This document shows positions 1 through 8,669 of a stretch of DNA of 64,000 nucleotides, one piece after another. The notes under the pieces are model-generated. The model was not told the origin of the DNA. It made no database searches and saw only the letters and a list, made by a program, of their open reading frames with translations. Location of the stretch: contig NZ_RKRK01000002.1 in assembly GCF_003815035.1 (NCBI RefSeq), positions 304,163 to 368,162 on the forward strand, written 5' to 3'. Source of the DNA: Abyssicoccus albus. GTDB lineage: Bacteria; Bacillota; Bacilli; Staphylococcales; Abyssicoccaceae. Position 1 is the first letter of the stretch, and the number at the start of each line of letters is the position of its first letter. A program made the translations under genes and the position numbers.

Positions 1-1
1 C

Positions 2-133
2 ATTTGTTCAAGATATATTCATACCAGTTATTCAATTATAGACTCAAGAGATTACGAAGCAGCTAGATCACTATTGACTATACTAATAAAATCATTAGAT
101 GATAAAAAAATAGAATCTTTATACCATTCTTAA
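2..133 (+). CDS. C-terminal end of an unidentified protein (partial)
   Basis: The window opens inside a reading frame that ends with TAA at 131-133 and gives 43 residues ending SLYHS. The tail is helical in character (AARSLLTILIKSLDD) and could be the end of a TPR-like or helical regulator, but I do not recognise it. A strong hairpin terminator follows at 204-246, which supports this being the true 3' end of a gene transcribed rightward. Confidence 0.5.
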   Translation: MCSRYIHTSYSIIDSRDYEAARSLLTILIKSLDDKKIESLYHS

Positions 134-150
134 ATGATTTATTGTCAAAT

Positions 151-176
151 GATGTACGTTAAAGATGTACGTTAAA
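151..176. repeat. 13-bp perfect tandem duplication
   Basis: The 13-mer GATGTACGTTAAA occurs twice head to tail, between the stop of the partial gene and its terminator. It looks like a simple slippage duplication; no function is evident. Confidence 0.6.
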
Positions 177-203
177 TTTGAATAAATTTATAAAAAATAA
201 TAA

Positions 204-246
204 CCTTACATTCTCATAGTTACGATTAGAATGTAAGGCTTATTTT
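204..246 (+). terminator. Rho-independent terminator of the upstream gene
   Basis: Arms CCTTACATTCT (204-214) and AGAATGTAAGG (228-238) form an 11-bp stem with a 13-nt loop, followed by a T-rich tail. An A-rich stretch precedes it, so it could act in both directions. Confidence 0.8.
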
Positions 247-372
247 ATGTAAAATAGAAGCATATTTGAAATATTAAAATGTATTACAAACAATGTGTTA
301 AAATGTTATCAATTACACGTTTTATGGTGATATTAATAAATTTGACAGAGCGTTAGAAAGTGAAGTGTAAGT

Positions 373-1182
373 ATGAATGTATTTGAAATGAGAGATTTAA
401 TTAAAGAGCAACTTGACTTATCTAAAGTGAATACATCTTTTAATCTAGAAGATGATACACTTAGAATTGAAAGAAAAGATAATGAAAAAGGTTTATCGAT
501 TAAAATAGGTCAAGTCATCAATAAATATAAAGAAAATGGTGAACAAGCAGTTGAAGAAATTGTTTATTATATTAACTCTACAATAGAAGCTCACGGATTA
601 GATGAGAGTCAATTCAATGGTGATGATATTTATCCAGTCATTCGTGCGACGAGCTTTCATCAAGAGACGACAAGTGGAAGTAGATTTATTACTACACCCC
701 ATACTGCAGAAACAATGATCTACTATGCGATTGATTTAGAAAATACGTATCGATTAATTGATGAAAGTTTAATTACGAAATTGAATATGACAGAAGAAGA
801 AGTAAAAGAGCGTGCTCTATTTAATATTAAAAGAAAACCAACGCCAATGAATCAAGATGAAGTGAACGGAAACATTTATTATTTTGTAAATTCAAAAGAT
901 GGTTATGATGCATCAAGAATATTGAACAAACCATTCCTAGAAGAAATGAAATCGAAAATTGAAGGTGAAATGATGATTGCGACACCTCATCAAGATACGT
1001 TAATTATTGCAGATATTAGGAATTCAACCGGTTATGATGTGTTAGCACAAATGACAATGCATTTCTTCACGAATGGTATTGTTCCGATTACGTCGCTATC
1101 ATTTAGCTATAAAGACGACGGTTCATTAGAGCCTGTATTTATTTTAGGTAAACAAGGTAAAAGTCGACATAAAAAAGAGTAA
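373..1182 (+). CDS. ytpQ: DUF1444 family protein YtpQ
   Basis: The 269-residue product matches the length and character of the DUF1444/UPF0354 family (B. subtilis YtpQ), a soluble, charged protein without signal peptide or membrane segments. Its function is unknown. The assignment rests on overall sequence character (for example IYPVIRATSF and the conserved C-terminal region MTMHFFTNGIVPITSLSF) and on its place just upstream of ytpR, the arrangement found across Bacillales. A 226-bp gap to ytpR without a clear terminator leaves open whether the two are co-transcribed. Confidence 0.85.
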   Translation: MNVFEMRDLIKEQLDLSKVNTSFNLEDDTLRIERKDNEKGLSIKIGQVINKYKENGEQAVEEIVYYINSTIEAHGLDESQFNGDDIYPVIRATSFHQETTSGSRFITTPHTAETMIYYAIDLENTYRLIDESLITKLNMTEEEVKERALFNIKRKPTPMNQDEVNGNIYYFVNSKDGYDASRILNKPFLEEMKSKIEGEMMIATPHQDTLIIADIRNSTGYDVLAQMTMHFFTNGIVPITSLSFSYKDDGSLEPVFILGKQGKSRHKKE

Positions 1183-1408
1183 AAGGTGATGAATAGCACA
1201 TATAAACATCAATGTAATTCAGATGAAAACCTAAATTTAATCAATACAACATAGTAAGCATTTTATTTAATATTTTATAATGATTTCAAAGCTTGAAACG
1301 AAGGTATAGTAAATTAAATATATATTTGAGAAGGTATGTTTGATTTTCAATAACAGTTAATAACAATCTTTAAACACATTCTAAATACACCAAAGAATAG
1401 GGGAATTA

Positions 1409-2032
1409 ATGATGCAAGTATACTATAATGAAGTTGGCTTAGGAGATAAATTAATTATTCAATTAGCACAACCTAACGGTCCGATTGAAATTGAAGACAA
1501 AAACAAAGTGACAGTTATCAAGTCGAAAGAAGAACATGAAAATATTGTTGGACTCAATCTATTTGATGTAAAAGACCAACTCGATATAGGCCAATCAAAT
1601 GGTATGATTCAATTAAATGAAAAGCAATTAAGTAAGATTAATGAGCTGTTAGAATCAGAAGGAATAAACGTTAACCTTAATCATTACAAACCATCTTTTG
1701 TGGTGGGGTATGTGCAATCGATAGAATCTCATCCAGATGCAGATAAACTATCAGTAACATCAATTGATGTTGGCGAAGAGGACCCATTACAAATTGTATG
1801 CGGTGCACCTAATGTTCAAGCAGGGAAGTATGTTGTTGTTGCAACTGTAGGATCAATGATGCCTAGTGGTATGGCAATTAAACCTTCAAAACTAAGAGGT
1901 GTTGAATCTAATGGAATGCTTTGTTCATTAAAAGAGCTAGGCTATGTGAATGCACCGAGGGAAAAGGGCATATATTTAATGGATGAAGGTCATATTGGCC
2001 ATCCATTTTCATTTGAATTGATTAAAGAGTGA
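1409..2032 (+). CDS. ytpR: YtpR-type tRNA-binding-domain protein
   Basis: The 207-residue protein has a unique N-terminal half (about 1-95) and a C-terminal OB-fold tRNA-binding domain of the PheT/Arc1p EMAP-II type (about 95-200), shown by [24 protein letters not shown], then [27 protein letters not shown] and [17 protein letters not shown]. It resembles the N-terminal domain of PheRS beta and probably binds structured RNA; no enzyme activity is known. Tandem ATG codons (1409 and 1412) follow a GGGGA Shine-Dalgarno. It lies between ytpQ and the FtsK-like gene as in other Bacillales. Confidence 0.9.
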   Translation: MMQVYYNEVGLGDKLIIQLAQPNGPIEIEDKNKVTVIKSKEEHENIVGLNLFDVKDQLDIGQSNGMIQLNEKQLSKINELLESEGINVNLNHYKPSFVVGYVQSIESHPDADKLSVTSIDVGEEDPLQIVCGAPNVQAGKYVVVATVGSMMPSGMAIKPSKLRGVESNGMLCSLKELGYVNAPREKGIYLMDEGHIGHPFSFELIKE

Positions 2033-2123
2033 TAAATGAGTATTGAATCAATGAGGAATATAAAGTAATGAGACATTAAATTTAAATATATTAATGCTCA
2101 CTTTAATTTAAGGAGTTGAAAAT

Positions 2124-3830
2124 ATGTCACCAAGAAGACGCCGACCAAGAAGGTTTGAGAGTATTGAAAGTCATGACGTTGATCGGAAAATTTATGATCA
2201 GTACAATGAATCGACTCGTCAATATGTTAATCCTTATGATGATCAATATGAAAAAAATCATCGCGCTAATCGTTCTAATCAATATGAAACCGCTCATCAT
2301 CAGCGACCAAAATATAAAGAACACAATGAGCAATATGAATCAATCAATGTGCCTAAATATTCAGTTACACTTAAAGCACATGATGTGCCTAGTGCAATTT
2401 TCGGACATCGTGAAGTGAATAAGTCATCAAAGCTATTTCATCATAATGCATTAAATTCACCTGGACCTAAAACGAAAACTGATGATGAAGAAAAATTACA
2501 AGCAGTTATTAATCGTGATGATGAAATTAAACAAAGCGATTCATATAAACCAAATATTGATGCTGCAAGTCTGAAAGGCCACTCTATAATTGTTGAAGAA
2601 ATTAAAAATAATAGAAAACCTAAGTCTAACTTTGGATATTATGTTCATCAAGAAGAACGTCAAAAAGAAAAAGAACAGCAACAATTAGCAAAACAAGAAG
2701 AAGCAAAAATAGCGTTAAATCATTTAAAAGAAGTTAAGAATGATGAATCAACTTCACGAAGTGAAGTTGATAATTCAAAATTAGATTTAAAACATGAAGA
2801 TCATGAAGGAAATAATGATTCACTAACTCTATCGAAAGAACTAAATGATAAACAAGTGACAGAGAGTGATCATGATTCAGTGAAAGAAATGTCATCTAAA
2901 GAAGAACGTTTTAATTGGAATAAAAGAACTAGTAGTGCTAAAACGCATAAACTCCATCAACAAAAGTGGAGCTTCGGGGATGATGAGACGGCAAGCACTA
3001 AACAGTACATGGATAAAGTTCTACAATCAAATGTGTATAAGCTTGTAAAATCAAAGCTCGGTGTTGCAATCGGTTATAATAAGAGTGGAACACACGTCAT
3101 AAGCGAAATGAATAAAATGCCACATATATTAATGGTAGGTAGAAATTGTGAGTCGTATTTAAAGCAATTGGATATTATGATGTTATCTATGTTTTATCGT
3201 AACACTGTTAACCAATTAAAATTATCAATTCATAATTTGAATGAACAAGATATACTAAGTGCAAGTCATTTTGAGTCATATGAAGAATTGCCATATTTAG
3301 CGCATCCAATCAACACAAAAACAGATCGACTGTTTGAATTATTACATGATTTATCGAAGGAAATTAGTGAGCGTAAACGAATTTTCGGACAAATGTTTGT
3401 CAGCAATTTATATATGTATAATCAGAAAGTATCCCATGATCAGCAGTTACCTTCAATTATAGTAATGATCAACGGGTTTGATCAAATTAATTTGAATGCG
3501 TCACAATTTAATCAATTTGAGAAATTGATGAATACATTAACACTTCAAGGTAAAGCTTATGGTATTCATTTTGTTCTAATGACAAATAAACCTTCTAAAG
3601 AAATATTGACACATAATATACGTCAATATGTTAAAACGAGAATTGCGTTCAATGTTCGTGATGTAGAACATTCTATGTATACAATTGGTCGTCAGGGTGC
3701 TGAGATTTTGGAGGACGATCATAGTTTTTTATATGTAAGTCATGATGCGAATCACCCTAACATTTTACATCAATTTGAACTACCACAGTCCATTAAAGAA
3801 GAAGCCTTCAAAAAGTTGAAAATGAACTAA
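2124..3830 (+). CDS. Degenerate FtsK/SpoIIIE-like protein lacking Walker motifs (SftA locus)
   Basis: The 568-residue product sits where Bacillales carry sftA and staphylococci carry a large FtsK translocase, directly before murC. Residues 1-290 are highly charged, low-complexity and probably disordered, with a VPSAIFG motif (about 88-94) shared with staphylococcal FtsK N-termini. Residues 300-560 align by eye with the RecA-like motor: MPHILMVG, then SMFYRN, LKLSI, RKRIFG, QLPSIIVMI, GIHFVLMTNKPS, IKTRIAFNV-like and GAEIL segments stand where the motor has its equivalents. The Walker A GxxxSGKS is replaced by GRNCESYL (about 339-346) and the Walker B IDELADL by INGFDQI (about 449-455). There are no membrane segments and no gamma winged-helix domain. 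The frame is open throughout with a good AAGGAG site. I infer a catalytically dead, retained paralogue; murC follows 12 bp after its stop. Confidence 0.8.
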   Translation: MSPRRRRPRRFESIESHDVDRKIYDQYNESTRQYVNPYDDQYEKNHRANRSNQYETAHHQRPKYKEHNEQYESINVPKYSVTLKAHDVPSAIFGHREVNKSSKLFHHNALNSPGPKTKTDDEEKLQAVINRDDEIKQSDSYKPNIDAASLKGHSIIVEEIKNNRKPKSNFGYYVHQEERQKEKEQQQLAKQEEAKIALNHLKEVKNDESTSRSEVDNSKLDLKHEDHEGNNDSLTLSKELNDKQVTESDHDSVKEMSSKEERFNWNKRTSSAKTHKLHQQKWSFGDDETASTKQYMDKVLQSNVYKLVKSKLGVAIGYNKSGTHVISEMNKMPHILMVGRNCESYLKQLDIMMLSMFYRNTVNQLKLSIHNLNEQDILSASHFESYEELPYLAHPINTKTDRLFELLHDLSKEISERKRIFGQMFVSNLYMYNQKVSHDQQLPSIIVMINGFDQINLNASQFNQFEKLMNTLTLQGKAYGIHFVLMTNKPSKEILTHNIRQYVKTRIAFNVRDVEHSMYTIGRQGAEILEDDHSFLYVSHDANHPNILHQFELPQSIKEEAFKKLKMN

Positions 3831-3842
3831 AGGAGCAAAAAT

Positions 3843-5144
3843 ATGACGAAGTATTATTTTATAGGAATAAAAGGATCAGGTATGAGTGCGTTGGCACAAA
3901 TCTTGCATGATTTAGGTCATGAAGTAATCGGTAGTGATATCGATAAATATTTTTTTACAGAACAAGCCTTAATAGATAAAGGTATTAAGATTTATCCATT
4001 TAATAAAGATAATATTAAAGAAGGATATACAATTATATTGGGCAATGCATTTCCTGATCATCATGAAGAAGTGGTTGAAGCTAAAGCGTTAGGGCTTGAA
4101 ATTATTAGATACCATGATTTCTTAGGAGATTTCATGAAACAATATACAACAGTCGCTGTGACCGGTTCTCATGGGAAGACGAGTACAACAGGGTTATTAG
4201 CTCATGCAATGAACGGTGATAAAGCAACGAGCTTTTTAATTGGTGATGGAACAGGGTTTGGCCAATTGAATAGTGAATATTTTACGTTTGAAGCGTGTGA
4301 ATATAGAAGACATTTTTTAAGTTATTATCCTGATTATGCAATCATTACAAATGTAGATTTTGATCATCCAGATTATTTTGATGATATACATGATGTATTT
4401 TTGGCATTTCAACAAATGGCAGAGCAAGTCAATAAGGCATTAATTTGTTGTGGAGATGATGAACATTTACGTGATTTAAACGTAACAAAGCCAATTTACT
4501 ATTATGGATTGAATGAAAATAATGATATTATCGCTACAAATATTACTCATAACGAATCATTAACTTCATTTGACATGAAAGTCAATGATGAATTAATCGG
4601 TAGATTTGATATACCATTACATGGTTCACATCAAATATTAAATGCGTTGAGTGTATTAACGATATGTTATTTAGAAGAAATGGATATGGAAAAAGTTCAA
4701 AAAGCATTACTCACTTATGGTGGTGTGAAAAGAAGGTTTACAGAGAAAAAGGTGAATCATCAAGTTTTAGTGGATGACTATGCACATCACCCGACCGAGA
4801 TTAGAGCAACAATTGAAACAGCTCGAAAAAGATACCCTAATAAAGAGATTATTGCAATATTCCAACCTCATACGTATTCTAGAACGAAAGCATTACTTAA
4901 TGAATTTGCAGAAAGTTTAAGTGAAGCTGATCATGTCTACTTATGCGATATATTTGCATCAGCAAGAGAAGCATCTGGTGATTTGACGATTGTTGATTTA
5001 CAGAACATTATTGTCAATAGTCAAGTGTTGAAGTTAGAAGAGGTCGAAATATTAAATCAACATCACGAAGCAGTATTTTTATTTATGGGTGCTGGTGATG
5101 TGAATAAGTTTCAAAGTGAATTTGAACAAATTATAATCAATTAA
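3843..5144 (+). CDS. murC: UDP-N-acetylmuramate--L-alanine ligase
   Basis: MurC adds L-alanine to UDP-MurNAc, the first peptide step of peptidoglycan precursor synthesis in the cytoplasm. The 433-residue protein shows the N-terminal UDP-binding glycine motif [11 protein letters not shown] (8-18), the ATP-binding GSHGKTST (108-115), the central-domain DFDHPDYF, and the C-terminal-domain [10 protein letters not shown] and [13 protein letters not shown]. Length and motifs fit a full, active enzyme. AGGAGC precedes the ATG, and it is spaced 12 bp after the FtsK-like gene, so the two are almost certainly co-transcribed. Confidence 0.97.
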   Translation: MTKYYFIGIKGSGMSALAQILHDLGHEVIGSDIDKYFFTEQALIDKGIKIYPFNKDNIKEGYTIILGNAFPDHHEEVVEAKALGLEIIRYHDFLGDFMKQYTTVAVTGSHGKTSTTGLLAHAMNGDKATSFLIGDGTGFGQLNSEYFTFEACEYRRHFLSYYPDYAIITNVDFDHPDYFDDIHDVFLAFQQMAEQVNKALICCGDDEHLRDLNVTKPIYYYGLNENNDIIATNITHNESLTSFDMKVNDELIGRFDIPLHGSHQILNALSVLTICYLEEMDMEKVQKALLTYGGVKRRFTEKKVNHQVLVDDYAHHPTEIRATIETARKRYPNKEIIAIFQPHTYSRTKALLNEFAESLSEADHVYLCDIFASAREASGDLTIVDLQNIIVNSQVLKLEEVEILNQHHEAVFLFMGAGDVNKFQSEFEQIIIN

Positions 5145-5196
5145 TTAGTTATTTATAATTTTATGATGGATTAAATGATATCAATAGTTTATAAAT

Positions 5197-5222
5197 GTTT
5201 ATATTACATAGACTATGGGTAG
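5197..5222 (+). promoter_or_regulatory. Candidate sigma-B promoter of ytxGH
   Basis: GTTTAT (5197-5202), a 14-nt spacer and GGGTAG (5217-5222) match the sigma-B consensus GTTTaa-N13-15-GGGwAw. The site lies 40 bp before ytxG. In B. subtilis the ytxGHJ operon is known to belong to the sigma-B general stress regulon, which fits. Confidence 0.6.
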
Positions 5223-5261
5223 ATTAATTAAGAAACCAATAGTTATAGGAGGAAACAAATT

Positions 5262-5831
5262 ATGTGGGAAATTATGTTATATGCGGCAGCATTAATTGCA
5301 GCCATTGCTTTATTAATTATTTGTATCGTTGGGGCAGTTGTATTATTATCAGTGAAGAAAAACTTAGATCATGTTGCGAATACGCTTGATGGTGTTCAAG
5401 GTCAAATACAAGGCATTACTCGTGAATCTACAGATTTACTTCATAAAACAAACCGTTTAGTAGAAGATGTTCAAGGTAAATCACAAAAAGTTAATTCAGT
5501 ATTTGATGCTGTCAATGGATTAGGATATTCAGTACAAAACTTAAACCATTCAGTAGATCGAGTAACTAACTCAGTTACACATAACGTATCTAAAAATGAA
5601 GATCAGATCTCACAAGTTGTACAATGGTCAAACGTTGCAATGGAAATTGCCGATAAATGGCAAAACCGTCGTAACCGTAACAATCATATGAATCAATTCA
5701 AATCAAATAATAATCAAACGAAAAATGATACAGCAGTGAATCCTGAATATACAACTGTTGATGATGTGAATGACGTAAATTCACCAGATATTGATCGTAT
5801 TCATAAAGAAATTAACGATAAAGAAAAATAA
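5262..5831 (+). CDS. ytxG: DUF948 general-stress membrane protein YtxG
   Basis: The 189-residue protein has one N-terminal membrane helix (about 5-30, AALIAAIALLIICIVGAVVLL) followed by an amphipathic, heptad-like region (about 35-130) and a polar Asn/Asp-rich tail, as in DUF948 proteins. The biochemical role is unknown; in B. subtilis it is a general stress protein. GGAGG precedes the ATG. ytxH follows 35 bp downstream, so the two form an operon that probably starts at the candidate sigma-B promoter. Confidence 0.85.
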   Translation: MWEIMLYAAALIAAIALLIICIVGAVVLLSVKKNLDHVANTLDGVQGQIQGITRESTDLLHKTNRLVEDVQGKSQKVNSVFDAVNGLGYSVQNLNHSVDRVTNSVTHNVSKNEDQISQVVQWSNVAMEIADKWQNRRNRNNHMNQFKSNNNQTKNDTAVNPEYTTVDDVNDVNSPDIDRIHKEINDKEK

Positions 5832-5866
5832 TATCGAAAATAAAACTTTTCGGGTAGGTGTTTTAA

Positions 5867-6310
5867 ATGGAACAATATAATAGAGATGAGCATATTCGAG
5901 ATATAGAATCGTATGAGGCTCAAATCAAATCTACAGCAGCACGTGACTTAACGATTGGTATTGTAATTGGTGGAGTGATCGGTTCAATAGCAGGTATACT
6001 CTTTGCACCGAAATCTGGACAAGAATTACAACAAGATATTAAGTCTTCAGTGACAAATATTTCAGATGAAGTCACTAATAAAAGTACTGAAATTAAAGAT
6101 AAATCGAATCAATTTATTAATGATGTGAGTGCTCAACAAGAGCAAAAAGCTCGAGTGAAAGATCAAGTTAATAAACTTAAAGAAATGGATGATAAAACAA
6201 TTTCTCAACATCAGCAAGCAACAAAAGAAATTGATCAGTCGAATAAGTTCATTGATCAAGCTGAGCAACCTTCAACGAATCAAGTTGATATGTCTAAATA
6301 CAATAAATAA
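5867..6310 (+). CDS. ytxH: YtxH-like general-stress protein
   Basis: The 147-residue protein has a glycine-zipper membrane segment (about 28-48, IGIVIGGVIGSIAGILFAPKSG) followed by a long charged helix with alternating Lys/Glu/Gln, the signature of the YtxH family. The FAPKSGQELQQDIK stretch right after the membrane segment is typical of the family. Function is unknown beyond stress association. It is the last gene of the ytxGH operon, closed by the terminator at 6344-6376. Confidence 0.85.
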   Translation: MEQYNRDEHIRDIESYEAQIKSTAARDLTIGIVIGGVIGSIAGILFAPKSGQELQQDIKSSVTNISDEVTNKSTEIKDKSNQFINDVSAQQEQKARVKDQVNKLKEMDDKTISQHQQATKEIDQSNKFIDQAEQPSTNQVDMSKYNK

Positions 6311-6343
6311 TATTGAATGATTTAGTGAATTTAATCATTATTT

Positions 6344-6376
6344 AAAGGCCCAATGATATGAATTGGGCCTTTATTA
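6344..6376 (+). terminator. Terminator after ytxGH
   Basis: AAAGGCCCAAT (6344-6354) pairs with ATTGGGCCTTT (6362-6372), giving an 11-bp stem with a short loop and a T-rich 3' side. Confidence 0.85.
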
Positions 6377-6432
6377 TGTTATATTTAAGTATACAAAATT
6401 TTGATTAAAATGAATGATGAGGTGGGTTTGTC

Positions 6433-7503
6433 TTGACACAGATTCAAAATATTCAACAATTACGACAACAAGTAGATTATATAGATGACGAACTATTACA
6501 GTTACTTAAAAAGCGTGGAAATATTGTTCAGCAAATCGCTCAAATAAAACAGAAAGAAAAGCTTCCGATACAAGATATTGAACGCGAGCAACAAAAGCTT
6601 ACTAAATTAGTAAATCAGCACATTGAACCATACAGTAAAGAACAAATCGTTTCTTTATATAGATTAATATTAAATCAATCTATTGATTTACAGAACAGTA
6701 TAAATGGGGCTTCTTCCGATACGAATAGTTTAAAAGTATACCGAACACATTCACAACATAATACTAAAGTAAGAGTTGGTGATGTTGTATTTGGTGAGGA
6801 ACCAGTCTATATTTTTGGTCCGTGCGCAGTTGAAGATGAACAACAAATGGATACCGTGGCCAATGTGATGAGTCAAAAAGGATTAAAAATTATTAGAGGT
6901 GGTGCATATAAACCACGTACTTCACCATACGATTTTCAAGGATTAGGTGTTCGAGGTTTGGAGATTCTTAAATCTGTAGGAGAAAAATATAATTTAGCAA
7001 CAATTAGTGAAGTGGTTGATGCAAGTCAAGTTGAAGTTGCGGCAAACTACTTAGATATGTTCCAAGTAGGGGCAAGAAATATGCAAAACTTCCAGTTGCT
7101 GAAAGCAATTGGAAGAACAAACAAACCTGTTTTACTTAAGAGAGGGTTAAGTGCGACGGTTGATGAATTTCTTCATGCAGCAGAATATATTTTAAATGAA
7201 GGTAATCCTAATGTTGTTTTATGTGAACGAGGCATTAGAACATATGAACGTGCGACAAGAAATACGTTAGATATTTCCTCTGTACCGATTATTAAGAGAT
7301 TATCTCATTTACCAATTATTGTTGACATAACTCATTCAACAGGTCGTAAAGACATTATGCAAGAGATTGCAAAGGCGAGTATTGCAGTTGGTAGTCATGG
7401 ATTAATGTGCGAAGTCCATCCGAATCCACCCATTGCATTAAGTGACAAGAATCAACAACTTAATATAGATGAATTTAAATCATTATATGATGTAATTTGT
7501 TAA
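6433..7503 (+). CDS. aroA: Bifunctional chorismate mutase / DAHP synthase
   Basis: This enzyme condenses PEP and erythrose 4-phosphate, committing carbon to aromatic amino acids. Residues 1-90 are an AroQ chorismate mutase domain (LRQQVDYIDDELLQLLKKRG); in Bacillus AroA(G) this domain also senses chorismate/prephenate for feedback inhibition. Residues 100-356 are the DAHP synthase barrel of the AroA-beta class (VYIFGPCAVEDEQQM, RGGAYKPRTSPYDFQG, PVLLKRGLSAT, VGSHGLMCEVHPNP). The start is TTG at 6433 behind AGGTGGG. The aroA-ccpA order is conserved in Bacillales. Confidence 0.95.
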   Translation: MTQIQNIQQLRQQVDYIDDELLQLLKKRGNIVQQIAQIKQKEKLPIQDIEREQQKLTKLVNQHIEPYSKEQIVSLYRLILNQSIDLQNSINGASSDTNSLKVYRTHSQHNTKVRVGDVVFGEEPVYIFGPCAVEDEQQMDTVANVMSQKGLKIIRGGAYKPRTSPYDFQGLGVRGLEILKSVGEKYNLATISEVVDASQVEVAANYLDMFQVGARNMQNFQLLKAIGRTNKPVLLKRGLSATVDEFLHAAEYILNEGNPNVVLCERGIRTYERATRNTLDISSVPIIKRLSHLPIIVDITHSTGRKDIMQEIAKASIAVGSHGLMCEVHPNPPIALSDKNQQLNIDEFKSLYDVIC

Positions 7504-7564
7504 AAAATTAACACATTTACAGTGTGATTTGAATTTAACTCTTAAATAAAAACTGGTACACTGA

Positions 7565-7579
7565 ATGTAACCGTTATCA
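7565..7579. promoter_or_regulatory. cre site at the ccpA promoter
   Basis: ATGTAACCGTTATCA fits the broad cre consensus WTGNAANCGNWNNCW at every position. It lies just downstream of a plausible -10 TACACT and 16 bp before the ccpA start codon, a position expected for autorepression. Confidence 0.65.
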
Positions 7580-7595
7580 ATAGGAGGACCAGAAG

Positions 7596-8582
7596 ATGAG
7601 TGTAACAATTTATGATGTAGCTAAACATGCAAATGTAAGTATGGCTACTGTTTCTAGAGTTGTAAATGGTAACCCAAATGTAAAACCTGCAACTCGTGAT
7701 AAAGTGAATAGAGCAATAGAGGAATTGAACTACAGACCAAATGCTGTTGCAAGAGGTTTAGCAAGTAAAAAGTCAACAACAATTGGTGTTGTTATTCCGG
7801 ATATATCTAATATTTATTATGGTCAATTAACAAGTGGTATGGAAGATATCGCAAACATGTATAATTATCAGACATTATTTGCAACATCAGACTTTAATAA
7901 AGATAAAGAGATTGCCATTATGGAAAGTTTCATAAGTAAACAAGTCGATGGTATTATTTTCTTAGGTGGTATGATTTTTAATGAGACGAAAGCGTTGATT
8001 AAATCTTCAAATATTCCAGTCGTCGTCGCTGGGACATTGCCAGATAATGATGATATTCCAACGGTTAATATTGACTATCTCGATGCTTCATACCACGTCG
8101 TAGAAGAATTAATTCGTCGTGGTCATCGATCATTTTCGTTAATTATGGGAGATAGAGAAGTTAAAAGCAATCAATTGATGATAGAAGGCATACAAAAAGC
8201 TTTAAAAGATAATGCGGTTAATGATATAAACTTAATTATCGATCAATCATTTGGTTATGATGTTGCTTATTCGAAAGTCCATCAAGTTAATATAGAAGAA
8301 ACTGATATCGTATTAACACAGACAGATGAACAAGCAGTTGCTGCATTGCAATATTTCACAGACCATAATATTAATGTCCCAGATGATATTCAAATTTTAA
8401 GCTTTATTGATTCTAAGTTACTCCACATGGTTAGACCAGATATTTCAGCAGTAGAGCAGCCGCTATATGATATTGGTGCAGTCGGTATGAGGTTGCTAAC
8501 AAAGTTCATGCTAAATGAAACAATAGATGAGAAACATGTTAAATTACCTTATACTATACAATATCGCAAAACAACTAAATAA
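7596..8582 (+). CDS. ccpA: Catabolite control protein A (LacI family)
   Basis: CcpA is the global carbon-catabolite regulator that binds cre sites together with HPr-Ser-P. The 328-residue protein has the LacI helix-turn-helix and hinge (VTIYDVAKHANVSMATVSRVVNGNPNVKPATRDKV, then YRPNAVARGLASKKS) and a periplasmic-binding-protein-like sensor domain from about residue 60 (TIGVVIPDISNIYYGQL). Strong AGGAGG precedes the ATG. Position after aroA matches Bacillus and Staphylococcus. A cre overlaps its own promoter, so negative autoregulation is likely. Confidence 0.97.
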   Translation: MSVTIYDVAKHANVSMATVSRVVNGNPNVKPATRDKVNRAIEELNYRPNAVARGLASKKSTTIGVVIPDISNIYYGQLTSGMEDIANMYNYQTLFATSDFNKDKEIAIMESFISKQVDGIIFLGGMIFNETKALIKSSNIPVVVAGTLPDNDDIPTVNIDYLDASYHVVEELIRRGHRSFSLIMGDREVKSNQLMIEGIQKALKDNAVNDINLIIDQSFGYDVAYSKVHQVNIEETDIVLTQTDEQAVAALQYFTDHNINVPDDIQILSFIDSKLLHMVRPDISAVEQPLYDIGAVGMRLLTKFMLNETIDEKHVKLPYTIQYRKTTK

Positions 8583-8617
8583 AGACCGATGAGTTATACT
8601 CATCGGTCTTTATTTTA
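8582..8617. terminator. Terminator after ccpA
   Basis: AAGACCGATGAGT and ACTCATCGGTCTT form a 13-bp stem with a 3-nt loop followed by TATTTT. It begins at the ccpA stop codon and faces the convergent PBP gene ending at 8670. Confidence 0.9.
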
Positions 8618-8669
8618 ATCGTCTTTTTATCTTTTGGTTGTTCGGTTTTTTATTCATTTCGTTCTTTTT

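Noticed and set aside
151-176. Possible attachment site or iteron from a 13-bp tandem repeat
   Set aside because: Only two copies, no integrase or replication gene nearby; a slippage duplication is enough to explain it.
2116-2418. Plus-strand frame of 100 codons overlapping the start of the FtsK-like gene
   Set aside because: It lies in another frame of the low-complexity N-terminus and shows only Met/Ile/Asn-rich shadow sequence.
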